This document shows positions 26,688 to 34,650 of a stretch of 64,000 bases of DNA, one piece after another. A program made the position numbers and the translations under genes. Source of the DNA: Chromatiaceae bacterium (lineage in GTDB: Bacteria > Pseudomonadota > Gammaproteobacteria > Chromatiales > Chromatiaceae); contig JADKCI010000002.1 of the NCBI GenBank assembly GCA_016714645.1, positions 744,001-808,000 of the forward strand, given 5' to 3'. Position 1 is the first letter of the stretch; each line of letters starts with the position of its first letter. A model generated the notes under the pieces. That model had not been told where the DNA came from. It searched no databases and worked only from the letters and a program-made list of their open reading frames with translations.

Positions 26688-26829
26688 TTCCCTTCGCCCT
26701 CCTGCTCTCTACCAGCCTGCTTTCACTCGCATCGGCGCCTTGCCGGTCAGACCCTCGGGTCACATTCCCGTAGGGTTGTGAAACCCAAAAACTCCCTAAC
26801 AGGCGCCAGCCACCTACTCGGCCCTTGCC

Positions 26830-29145
26830 ATGAAACGACTCCTGAAAATCCTGCTGACCTTGCTGCTGATCCCGGTGGCCCTGATTGCGGGGGTTCACTT
26901 TTTCGTCGATCCCAATGATTACAAGGGCGAAATCAGTGCCTGGGTCGGGAAGGCCACCGGCCGGCAACTGACCTTGAGGGGTGATCTGGGGCTGTCCCTG
27001 TTCCCCTGGATCGGGGTGGAGGTACGGGAGGCGAGCCTGTCCCAGCCCGCGGGTTTTGGGGACGAGCCCTTCGCGCGCATCCAGGAGGTGCAGGCCCGGC
27101 TGAAATTCTTGCCCCTGCTGCGGGGACGCGTCGAACTGGGCGAGGTGCTGGGTACCGGGGTGACCCTTAACTTGATCCGCGCCCCGGATGGCCGCGCCAA
27201 CTGGGGGGATCTGGCCAGCGGCAAGCCTGCCGCTCAACCCCCCCTGGCCGTGACGCCCCGCGGCCCGAGCCTGGCGGCCGCGCCGGCCGCGCCGCCGCTC
27301 CCGGACGGCACCGGTGAAGGCATCGCCCTCGCCGGCGTGCAACTGAACTGGGACGATCAGGAAAGTGGGTCCCTGCTTATCTTGAAGGATCTCAGTCTGG
27401 CGATTCCCCAACTCGATCTGGCGGCGCCGCTGGCGCTGACCCTTGCGGGCAACCTGGCGGGGCAGGGGATGGATAGCGATGCCCATCTGATCCTGGAGGC
27501 CAGCCTCAAACTGCCCACGGATGGCCGTACCCTGGCGGCGACCCCCTTCACCCTGCGGCTGGAGGGCTTGGCCCTGGCGGATGGCGCCAGGCTGAACGGC
27601 AACCTGGCGGGGACGATAGGAGGCGATCTGCATGCTCGGACCTATGCTTTCCCTGGGCTCAAGTTGCGGCTGGACCTGAGCGGCGGGGTCTTCCAGGCCA
27701 AGCCACTGCAAATCAATGGCCAGGCGGATCTGGATCTCGATAACGAAGCCCAGACCCTGGCCCTGCGCGGCGTGGTCCTGGAGAGCGGCAAGCTCAGGCT
27801 GACCGGTGATGCCGCCGCTACCCAGCTCCATGTGGGTCCCCGGTACCAGGGTCGCCTGGTTCTGGACGCCTTCGATCCCCGCGCCTGGCTGGCGGATCAG
27901 GGCCTGAAGCCGCCGGTTATGACCGACCCCACCGCCCTGACCCTGCTCGCCCTGCGCTCCGACTGGCAATGGGCGGCGGACCGGTTCGACCTGAAAGGCC
28001 TGGATATGACCCTGGATAAGAGCCGGGTCAGCGGGACCTGGTCCTGGCTGCCGGGACTGGCCGCGGGTCAGGAGTTCGACTTGCGGATGGATCAGCTCGA
28101 TCTCGATGCCTATCTGCCGCCGGCGCCAGCCGCGACCGCCCTGGTCGCCAGCTCGGGCGCCCCGGCGGCCCCCGGTCCCGCCCGCGCGCCCTGGTTGCTG
28201 AGGCTGCTGGTCGCCGAGGCCCTCGCCGCCCCCGCTCCCGTGCCGGGGCTGGCTCTAAAGCTGGACCCGGTCGCCGTGCTGCGGGTCCTGAATGCCCACG
28301 GCCGACTCCGCATCAACCAGTTGCGCTTCCGGGGTCTGACTTTTGGCGACTTCAATGGCCGTTTCATCAGCCAAGACGGCCAGTTCCGCCTGGAGGAGCA
28401 GGTCGGGCGTTTCTATGCCGGCAAGCTGCAAGGCCAGGTGAACATTGACGTCACCCAGGCCCCGCCCCTGTTGACCCTGAACCAGCAGGCGGAGGCGGTC
28501 AGTATCGGTGACCTGCTGCGCGACCTGAAGGGCGCGGGACGCCTGACCGGCACCGGCAACCTGGTGGTCGATCTGAGCACCCGGGGCGGGTCCCAGGAAG
28601 CAATGGTCCAGGCTCTGTCCGGCCAGGCCAGCCTGAAGGTCGCCAAGGGCTACCTGCAGGGCTTCGATCTGGAGCGGGCTGTCCAGCGCGCCGAGGCGGG
28701 GATTCGGGGCCAGGCCGGCCCGCCCAAGGCGGACGGGCCGGAACAAACCGAGTTCAGCGACTTACAGGCTACGGCCCGGATCGAGCGGGGGATCATCGCC
28801 ACCCAGGATCTCCAGGCCAACTCCGGCTACTTCCAGGCCAAGGGCAAGGGTCGTATTGACCTGCCCCAGGACGAAGTGGATTTTGACATCGAGGCCCGGG
28901 TGGTCAGTGCGCCCGCGGATCGTCCCATCAAGGAGCTCGAAGGCATCCCCATCCCCATTCACGTCAGTGGCAGTCTCCAGTTTCCCGAGTGGCGTCTCGA
29001 CCCCGCTCCCGTGGTCAAGGAAATGGCGAGGAGGCGCCTGGAACAGGAACTGGATCGCGGCGAGGGTAACCGCCTCCAGCAACTGGAGGAACGCACCGGT
29101 ATCCGGGGCCTGGAAAAGGGCTTGAAGTCCTTGCTGGGACGCTGA
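26830..29145 (+). CDS. AsmA-family envelope protein
   Basis: 771 aa. Starts with an N-terminal membrane anchor MKRLLKILLTLLLIPVALIAG followed by the AsmA signature FVDPNDYKGEISAWVGKATGR and LSLFPWIGVEVREASL; the C-terminal AsmA domain includes GTGNLVVDLSTRGGSQEAMVQ and KVAKGYLQGFDLERAVQ. Family members are bridge-like proteins involved in outer membrane lipid transport and assembly. GC-rich host codon use; first intact host gene after the island. A very long antisense frame across it is an artefact of GC skew. Confidence 0.92.
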   Translation: MKRLLKILLTLLLIPVALIAGVHFFVDPNDYKGEISAWVGKATGRQLTLRGDLGLSLFPWIGVEVREASLSQPAGFGDEPFARIQEVQARLKFLPLLRGRVELGEVLGTGVTLNLIRAPDGRANWGDLASGKPAAQPPLAVTPRGPSLAAAPAAPPLPDGTGEGIALAGVQLNWDDQESGSLLILKDLSLAIPQLDLAAPLALTLAGNLAGQGMDSDAHLILEASLKLPTDGRTLAATPFTLRLEGLALADGARLNGNLAGTIGGDLHARTYAFPGLKLRLDLSGGVFQAKPLQINGQADLDLDNEAQTLALRGVVLESGKLRLTGDAAATQLHVGPRYQGRLVLDAFDPRAWLADQGLKPPVMTDPTALTLLALRSDWQWAADRFDLKGLDMTLDKSRVSGTWSWLPGLAAGQEFDLRMDQLDLDAYLPPAPAATALVASSGAPAAPGPARAPWLLRLLVAEALAAPAPVPGLALKLDPVAVLRVLNAHGRLRINQLRFRGLTFGDFNGRFISQDGQFRLEEQVGRFYAGKLQGQVNIDVTQAPPLLTLNQQAEAVSIGDLLRDLKGAGRLTGTGNLVVDLSTRGGSQEAMVQALSGQASLKVAKGYLQGFDLERAVQRAEAGIRGQAGPPKADGPEQTEFSDLQATARIERGIIATQDLQANSGYFQAKGKGRIDLPQDEVDFDIEARVVSAPADRPIKELEGIPIPIHVSGSLQFPEWRLDPAPVVKEMARRRLEQELDRGEGNRLQQLEERTGIRGLEKGLKSLLGR

Positions 29146-29190
29146 GAAGCGGCCCGTGCCTAGGGGCTGTCCCCTGCGTGAGGGTCGGAG

Positions 29191-30342
29191 ATGGCCTCAC
29201 CATCCCCGGGGCCGGTTGTGGCGACCGGGATGGGTGAGGGCCCCGGCGCACCAGGCGATGCCCTGAGCGCTCCCCGCGACTTCGCCCAGCGCGTCCTCGC
29301 CTGGTTCGACCGCCATGGCCGCAAGAATCTGCCCTGGCAGCGCGACCCCAGCCCCTACCGGGTCTGGGTCTCCGAGATTATGCTCCAGCAGACCCAGGTC
29401 GCGACGGTCACCCCCTATTTCGAGCGCTTCATGACCCGCTTCCCCCGGCTGGCGGATCTGGCGACGGCCGAGGTGGACGAGGTGCTCGGCTATTGGTCCG
29501 GCCTTGGCTACTATGCCCGGGCCCGCAACCTCCATGGCGCCGCGCGCCTGCTCCAGGATCGCCATGGTGGCGACTTCCCCCCGGCCCTGGACGCGGTCCA
29601 GGCCCTCCCCGGGATTGGCCGCTCCACCGCCGGCGCCATCCTGTCCCTGGCCCGTGGCCAGCGTCATGCCATCCTGGATGGCAACGTCAAACGGGTCCTG
29701 GCCCGGTACCAGGCCATTCCTGGCTGGCCGGGGCAGGGCCCCGTGCTCGCCCAGCTCTGGGGCCTGGCGGAGGCACTCACCCCCGTCGAGCGCCCCGGCG
29801 ATTACAACCAGGCCATGATGGATTTGGGGGCCACGGTCTGTACCCGCGCCAACCCCGCCTGCGTGCGCTGCCCGCTGGTGGCGGATTGCCGGGCCCATGC
29901 CGCGGGTCAGGCCACGGCCTATCCCCATCCCAAGCCCCGCCAGGTCCTGCCCAGCCGCGCGGCCTGGTTCCTGATCCTGCACAACCCCCAGGGCGAGGTG
30001 CTGCTGGAACGGCGCCCCCCGACCGGTATCTGGGGCGGGCTCTGGAGCCTGCCCGAGTGCCAGATCACCGAGAACCCCCTGGATTGGTGCCGTGCCCATC
30101 TGGGCGTCGAGGCGGAACTGGTTGAAAAACTCCCGGCCCGCCGTCATACCTTCTCGCACTTCAAACTCGAGATACAGCCGCTGCGGCTGCAATTGGCAAC
30201 CTGGCCCGCTCGGGTGGCAGAGACGGATGGCCTGATCTGGCATACCCCGGGTGTTGCCCTTGCCATCGGCCTGCCCTCCCCAGTGGACCGCCTGCTGCGG
30301 GAAATCAGCGGCGAGGGGCTGGCATTGGCCGGGACCCCGTAG
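29191..30342 (+). CDS. mutY: A/G-specific adenine DNA glycosylase MutY
   Basis: 383 aa base-excision repair enzyme that removes A opposite 8-oxoG. Seen: SEIMLQQTQVATVTPYFERF, helix-hairpin-helix LPGIGRSTAGAI with catalytic DGNVKRVLAR region and Asp, the 4Fe-4S cluster motif C-x6-C-x2-C-x5-C (CTRANPACVRCPLVADC), and the C-terminal NUDIX-like 8-oxoG recognition domain. A slightly long N-terminus (about 28 residues) suggests the true start might be the ATG at 29230. Followed by yggX, its common partner. Confidence 0.95.
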   Translation: MASPSPGPVVATGMGEGPGAPGDALSAPRDFAQRVLAWFDRHGRKNLPWQRDPSPYRVWVSEIMLQQTQVATVTPYFERFMTRFPRLADLATAEVDEVLGYWSGLGYYARARNLHGAARLLQDRHGGDFPPALDAVQALPGIGRSTAGAILSLARGQRHAILDGNVKRVLARYQAIPGWPGQGPVLAQLWGLAEALTPVERPGDYNQAMMDLGATVCTRANPACVRCPLVADCRAHAAGQATAYPHPKPRQVLPSRAAWFLILHNPQGEVLLERRPPTGIWGGLWSLPECQITENPLDWCRAHLGVEAELVEKLPARRHTFSHFKLEIQPLRLQLATWPARVAETDGLIWHTPGVALAIGLPSPVDRLLREISGEGLALAGTP

Positions 30343-30412
30343 GAGCAGCTACCCGCGAGTCGGCTAAGAACATTCAATCATTCAACCTGTTAATCACCGA
30401 GGCTCCTTCTTC

Positions 30413-30685
30413 ATGACTCGAATGGTAAATTGCGTCAAGCTCGGCCGCGAGGCCGAAGGTCTGGACCGTCCCCCCTATCCCGGCGAACTTGGCAAGCGGG
30501 TCTTCGAGCAGGTCTCCCGGCAAGCCTGGCAAGACTGGCTCCGCCACCAGACCATGCTCATCAACGAAAACCGCCTGAGCCCCATGGACCCCAAGTCCCG
30601 AAAATTCCTTGAAGAACAGATGGACAGCTTCTTCTTTGGCGCCGGCGTCGCCCCGCCCCCGGATTACCGACCACCCCAGGCTTGA
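30413..30685 (+). CDS. yggX: YggX-family Fe(II) trafficking protein
   Basis: 90 aa. [20 protein letters not shown] with the conserved Cys, [20 protein letters not shown] and [19 protein letters not shown] identify YggX, which protects Fe-S clusters against oxidation. The mutY-yggX order is common in gammaproteobacteria. Intact. Confidence 0.95.
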   Translation: MTRMVNCVKLGREAEGLDRPPYPGELGKRVFEQVSRQAWQDWLRHQTMLINENRLSPMDPKSRKFLEEQMDSFFFGAGVAPPPDYRPPQA

Positions 30686-30726
30686 CGAAATCCCGGGGGT
30701 CCGGTCTAATATGCCCGTTCGCGCAA

Positions 30727-30802
<76 letters not shown>

Positions 30803-30926
30803 AAATCAAGCAGTTAGGAGCGTCTGAGGCGTGTAGCCTCGCTGGAAAGGCCTCGTTTTTGTCCTTCAGTGTGCTGAAATTGTGCTGAGGGATGGACGGC
30901 GAAGGCAACCAGGTCGAAGCCTGGCC

Positions 30927-30958
30927 AAAAAGAAACCCGCCTTGGCGGGTTTCTTTTT
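30927..30958 (+). terminator. Strong rho-independent terminator
   Basis: 15-bp perfect inverted repeat AAAAAGAAACCCGCC/GGCGGGTTTCTTTTT with a minimal loop and T tract, 125 bp after tRNA-Phe; symmetric enough to work in both directions. Confidence 0.8.
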
Positions 30959-31079
30959 GCGCGGGTGGTGGCGAGGCGAGGCTTTTTGTGGGTTATCGAT
31001 TCGATAACCCACTTTGTTTTCCGCGCGCGAGGATTTGGCGTGGATGGCCAAAATGGCCATCAACAAAACAACTCCAGGG

Positions 31080-31230
31080 TTAGGAGATGCGTCCGCCCAG
31101 CAGGGGCTCATAGACCGGAGACTGCTTGCGGGTAAGTGCATCCAGGCCGGCATCCATTGACGGGTCCAGTTGCGTGAGTCCGATGTGCATCATGCCGACG
31201 ATCTGCAGCTCACTGCAGTCGCCCAGGGGT
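31080..31230 (-). pseudogene. C-terminal fragment of an unidentified protein
   Basis: A minus-strand frame ending ...SPVYEPLLGGRIS-stop contains CSELQIVGMMHIGLTQLDPS and is well-behaved protein sequence. It is interrupted upstream by an in-frame TGA, beyond which GLNVNDPNLSSDCG continues in the same frame. It therefore looks like a decayed gene end. No family recognised. The rest of 30959-31374 holds nothing I can name. Confidence 0.4.
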
Positions 31231-31374
31231 CAGCCGCAGTCGCTACTGAGGTTCGGGTCGTTCACGTTCAGGCCGCTTTGGCCCGGGGGGGTCGCCATCT
31301 ACAGGATGAAGGGGGATAGGGCCCCCTGCTGCTCCCTGCGAAACGATCCATGGCGCTCAGGCAGTCGAAGAGGG

Positions 31375-32472
31375 GTGCCCCTGATACTGCTCGGCGATAT
31401 GAATGCCGATAGCGGCGATCTCCCCCTGTACCCGGACCGCTTTACCAGCGTCCCCAGCGGTCTCCCCTCCGGCCTGGTGGTGGGGGCGGATATCCGGGCG
31501 CTGCTGGCCGGGGCCGGGCTCGCCAATAACCCCTTCGCCTACCTGGCCGGTGGCGGCAGCGTCCTCCCGGCGCTGCAACTGGATGGCAACGACGCCACCC
31601 GCCCGGTGTCGGGGCGGCGCATCGACTACCTGGTGACCAGCCCCACCCTGACCCGGCGCGGCCCGGATACCCAGGTCTATGACTGCGCCGACGAGGGACT
31701 TCCGGGCTGCTTGCCCCTGGTCGGGGTGCCGCTCGCCGCGACCCTGTGCGCGCTGGCCTCGGATCACCTGCCGGTGTTCGCCGATCTCATCGTGCCCACC
31801 GCCGCCGTGGCCCAGAATCTGCGCATCAACGACGTGGCCCGCGCCGAGGGCCAGAGCGGCACCACGCCCTACACCCTGACCCTCAGCCCGGCGAGCGCGC
31901 AACCGGTGACGGTGAAATACGCCACCGCCCCGGGGACGGCCCAGGCCGAGACGGATTTCACCACCGCCCGCGCCTGGGTGACCTTCGCGCCGGGCCAGAC
32001 CAGCAAGACGCTGGCGATCGGCGTCACGGGCGACCCGGTGCGGGAGGGCAACGAGGTCTTTTTCGTCAACCTCAAGCAGGCCTCGGGTGCCAACCTGGCC
32101 GATGCCCAGGGCCAAGGGACGATTCTCAATGACGATGGCCCGGTCCTGACCATTGCGGATGTCACCCTCACCGAGGGCCATAGCGGCACCCAGAATGCCC
32201 TGTTTAAGGTCAGCCTAGCGCGCGCCAGTAGCGCCGCCGTGACGGTTAAGTACGCCACTGCCAATGGCACCGCCCAGGCCGGCAGTGATTACGTCGCCAC
32301 CAGCGGCGTGCTGACCTTCCCGGCGGGCCAGTTGGCGCGGACGGTGAGCGTCGCGGTGCGGGGGGACCGGGTTAAGGAGGGGAATGAGACCTTTTACGCC
32401 AATCTGAGCGGCCCGAGCGGGGCGACGCTGTTGGATGGGTCGGGGCTGGGGACGATTGGGGATGATGATTAG
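31375..32472 (+). pseudogene. 5'-truncated endo/exonuclease-phosphatase with two Calx-beta domains
   Basis: The frame begins to resemble a protein only at VPLILLGDMNADSGD, which is the GD-x-N-A motif of the EEP superfamily; SGRRIDYLVTSP and ASDHLPVFADL are the later EEP motifs. The N-terminal EEP half (including the catalytic Glu region and any signal peptide) is missing. Two Calx-beta repeats follow (VKYATAPGTAQAETDFT; VKYATANGTAQAGSDYV), each ending in an acidic N-DD/GDDD calcium-binding edge. Originally an exported nuclease or phosphatase; now probably not functional. Confidence 0.7.
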
Positions 32473-32725
32473 GGGGAAGGGTGGCGGGTAGGCAGCTAAC
32501 CCCCCTTAAGTAACCAGGTTTTCCATGGATGTTGCTTATGGCGCTGCACGCCAGCTTTGTGTACCCGCACGCGGCGCCCGTGACCAGCCGGGCGGGGGGG
32601 GGGTGCCTCCCCACCGGCAACGGCGATACCTGCGGCCGTGTATCAATCTGGATTTGGGCCAACTACTGGCAAGGGCCGTATCGGCAGAGGGGACGCCATG
32701 AGCGATTGGGCGAGGTACCAAAAGA

Positions 32726-32748
32726 AACGCCTCCACGGGGGAGGCGTT
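32726..32748 (-). terminator. Hairpin, terminator-like on minus strand
   Basis: 9-bp stem AACGCCTCC/GGAGGCGTT with 5-nt loop; on the minus strand it runs into TCTTTT. No adjacent minus-strand gene. It falls where the conserved part of the NYN protein has not yet begun, supporting truncation of that gene. Confidence 0.4.
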
Positions 32749-32841
32749 GGGCCGGAGATACGATCTCCAGCGGGGTTAGCGAAAATTAATTTATCCGGGG
32801 TGCCTACCTCTGTCAAGGCGGCTTTGGCCCCTTTTTCAGCG

Positions 32842-33144
32842 GGGCGTAACGACGTGAATATCGCCGTGCAACTGCTGGCTGATGCTTTCGAAGATCGCTT
32901 CGACACCGCACCGCTGGTCTCGGGCGATAGCGATCTCACCACGCCTGTAAGCCAGGTATGTGCCCGCTTTCCGCGCAAGAGGATCGTCATCGCCTTGCCC
33001 CCGAAGCGGCGCTCCCACCAGTTGATCCAGGCCGCCTCGGGCCACTTCATCATCAACGAAACCGCCTTTCGTCACAGCCAACTCCCGGTCCAGGTGCAGC
33101 GAGCCGACGGTTTTATCCTCCACCGCCCGGCCACCTGGCGATAG
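32842..33144 (+). pseudogene. NYN-domain (PIN-like nuclease) protein, N-terminus lost
   Basis: Conserved C-terminal two-thirds of a NYN domain: NDVNIAVQLLADAFEDRFDT, LVSGDSDLTTPV with the metal-binding Asp residues, and RFPRKRIVIALPPKRRSHQL. The frame can be extended upstream to 32638 but that part includes a terminator hairpin and is not NYN-like, so the first strand with the catalytic Asp is missing. Intact relatives are predicted RNases. It is followed 16 bp later by a DUF1156 methylase start, a pairing seen in defence regions. Confidence 0.65.
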
Positions 33145-33160
33145 GAATTAGGAATAACCC

Positions 33161-33286
33161 ATGACCCCCGTCAAGACCCCCAAGAAACTCATCGAAGTCG
33201 CGCTCCCGCTGGACGCCATCAATGTCGCCGCCGCGCGGGAGAAGTCCCTCCGCCATGGCCACCCCTCCACCCTGCATCCGTGGTGG
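33161..33286 (+). pseudogene. N-terminal fragment of DUF1156 (adenine-specific DNA methylase-like) gene
   Basis: ATG with TTAGGAATAACCC upstream, then [20 protein letters not shown] and [19 protein letters not shown], the unmistakable start of DUF1156/COG1743 proteins (normally about 900-1000 aa). The similarity ends after about 42 codons, where an internal deletion joins other sequence. A remnant only. Confidence 0.75.
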
Positions 33287-33588
33287 GCGGCGCGGGCCGC
33301 AGGGACGCCGTCTATTACCTGCGGGACGCCTTGGACCGGTTGGCCAGGATGAGCGCCACCGAGGCCGGCCAGGTCACGCTGGAGGATGCGCTGCTCGGTC
33401 GCCAGGGCCTGGAAATCAACGACCCGGACCCGCGCGATCGGCTCAACAGCCTGGAGGGCGACTTCTTCGGGCGGCACCTGCTCTGCCTGATGCCCGCCGG
33501 CATCCGGCGGCTGGACCCCCAGGCCGACACCGGGACGGGCCAGGACCAGGAGTACGCCCTGGCCGTCGGCAGGCGGGGCGGCGCATGA
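33280..33588 (+). pseudogene. C-terminal portion of an unidentified gene, coupled to the next gene
   Basis: Frame containing [20 protein letters not shown] and LEGDFFGRHLLCLMPAGIRR; its TGA overlaps the ATG of the following gene (ATGA), so this is a true gene end. Its beginning is fused to the DUF1156 fragment in another frame, consistent with a deletion between two defence genes. Family not recognised. Confidence 0.45.
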
Positions 33589-34097
33589 CCGCCATGCCCC
33601 CCAAGTACCTGGAGGTCGTGACACCCCTGGTGGACAAGGCGCGCGCGATCCTGGAGTCCGGGGAGTCGCTGCAGGCCTTCGCGTTCGTCGGCAATTTCGA
33701 GACCGGGCGGATCCTGCCGGTCCTGATCGACACGCGGGACGACCGCGCCAAGGACAGCTCGGCCGCGGCGATCCGGCTGGCCGCCGAGCAGACGCAGGCG
33801 CACTTCGTCTTCACCATCATGGAGGCGTGGGCACTGCCGAAGGACAAGCTACACCGCCACGGGGAAATCATCCAGAAATACGGCTCGATCGGGGCCAGCC
33901 CTTACCGCATCGACGCCGCGGCCTTCGTCCTGGAGACCGCCTACGGCATCTGGCTCGCCCAGGCCAACCTCAAGCCGAAGGGCATCTCCAAGAAGAAACG
34001 GACCTTTGGGCAGGTCGAGTTTATGTTCGGGGACCAACTGGAAGGGCGGTTCGGGGGGCTGTTGGGGGCGGTAGCCGACGGGGGTACGCTGCACTGA
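33585..34097 (+). CDS. Conserved hypothetical protein
   Basis: 170 aa; start overlaps the preceding stop by 4 bp. Alpha/beta pattern: FAFVGNFETGRILPVLIDTRD, AAEQTQAHFVFTIMEAWALP, EIIQKYGSIGASPYRIDAAAF. It has no signal peptide or membrane segment. It sits in the decayed defence stretch. Function unknown. Confidence 0.6.
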   Translation: MTAMPPKYLEVVTPLVDKARAILESGESLQAFAFVGNFETGRILPVLIDTRDDRAKDSSAAAIRLAAEQTQAHFVFTIMEAWALPKDKLHRHGEIIQKYGSIGASPYRIDAAAFVLETAYGIWLAQANLKPKGISKKKRTFGQVEFMFGDQLEGRFGGLLGAVADGGTLH

Positions 34098-34300
34098 CCG
34101 GGCAGGAGGGCACCGACAGGGTTGGTGGGTACGAGGGGATGGGTCCCGGGGCAATAGCAACAAGAGCCGCCCGAAACTGATGGTGATCCCGGCGGCATGA
34201 TGCCAAAGGGTCAGGGCGCCTGAAAATCGGCGCGGGCTCAGAAACGGGGGGGTATCTGATCCCGACAGCAGTGGTGGCGGATACAGAGTGGAGCCGGACA

Positions 34301-34540
34301 ATGAAAGCATTATGGGTGTTAGGTGCGGCGGGCTTCATCACCATGGCGAATGGTTACGCCAGTGACCCCCCGCCCATTCCGCGCATGTCCAGCGTTTGCC
34401 CACCGGGGTATGCCAGGAACGGCGCTTATTGCGTGCCGGTGGCTGACAATCCGAAACCGGCCATCCCGCGGGAGTCCAGCGTCTGTCCGCCCGGTTACTA
34501 TCGGAACGGGGCCTACTGTGTGCAGAATAGGGGTAAATGA
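34301..34540 (+). CDS. Small secreted Cys-rich repeat protein
   Basis: 79 aa from ATG at 34301. Probable signal peptide (MKALWVLGAAGFITMANGYA) and then two near-identical repeats of P-R-x-SSVCPPGY-x-RNGAYCV, each with two Cys. Regular Cys spacing suggests two small disulfide-bonded loops in the periplasm or outside. No family recognised. Isolated gene between decayed remnants. Confidence 0.6.
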   Translation: MKALWVLGAAGFITMANGYASDPPPIPRMSSVCPPGYARNGAYCVPVADNPKPAIPRESSVCPPGYYRNGAYCVQNRGK

Positions 34541-34650
34541 CTCGGCCGCTAGGATGAAGTGACCGCTACTCCCAGCCTGGCCATATCTAATGCCCTGGTT
34601 TTCATAATAACTGGCGCGCACCTGGTATTTGTTTGTTCCGTAGAGCAGCG

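Noticed and set aside
26479..27969. 496-codon minus-strand frame opposite AsmA
   Set aside because: Gln/Gly-rich sequence without domains; it lies antisense to a well-supported AsmA gene and arises from GC-rich codon bias.
29197..30243. 348-codon minus-strand frame opposite mutY
   Set aside because: Shadow frame of a clear MutY gene with an Fe-S cluster motif.
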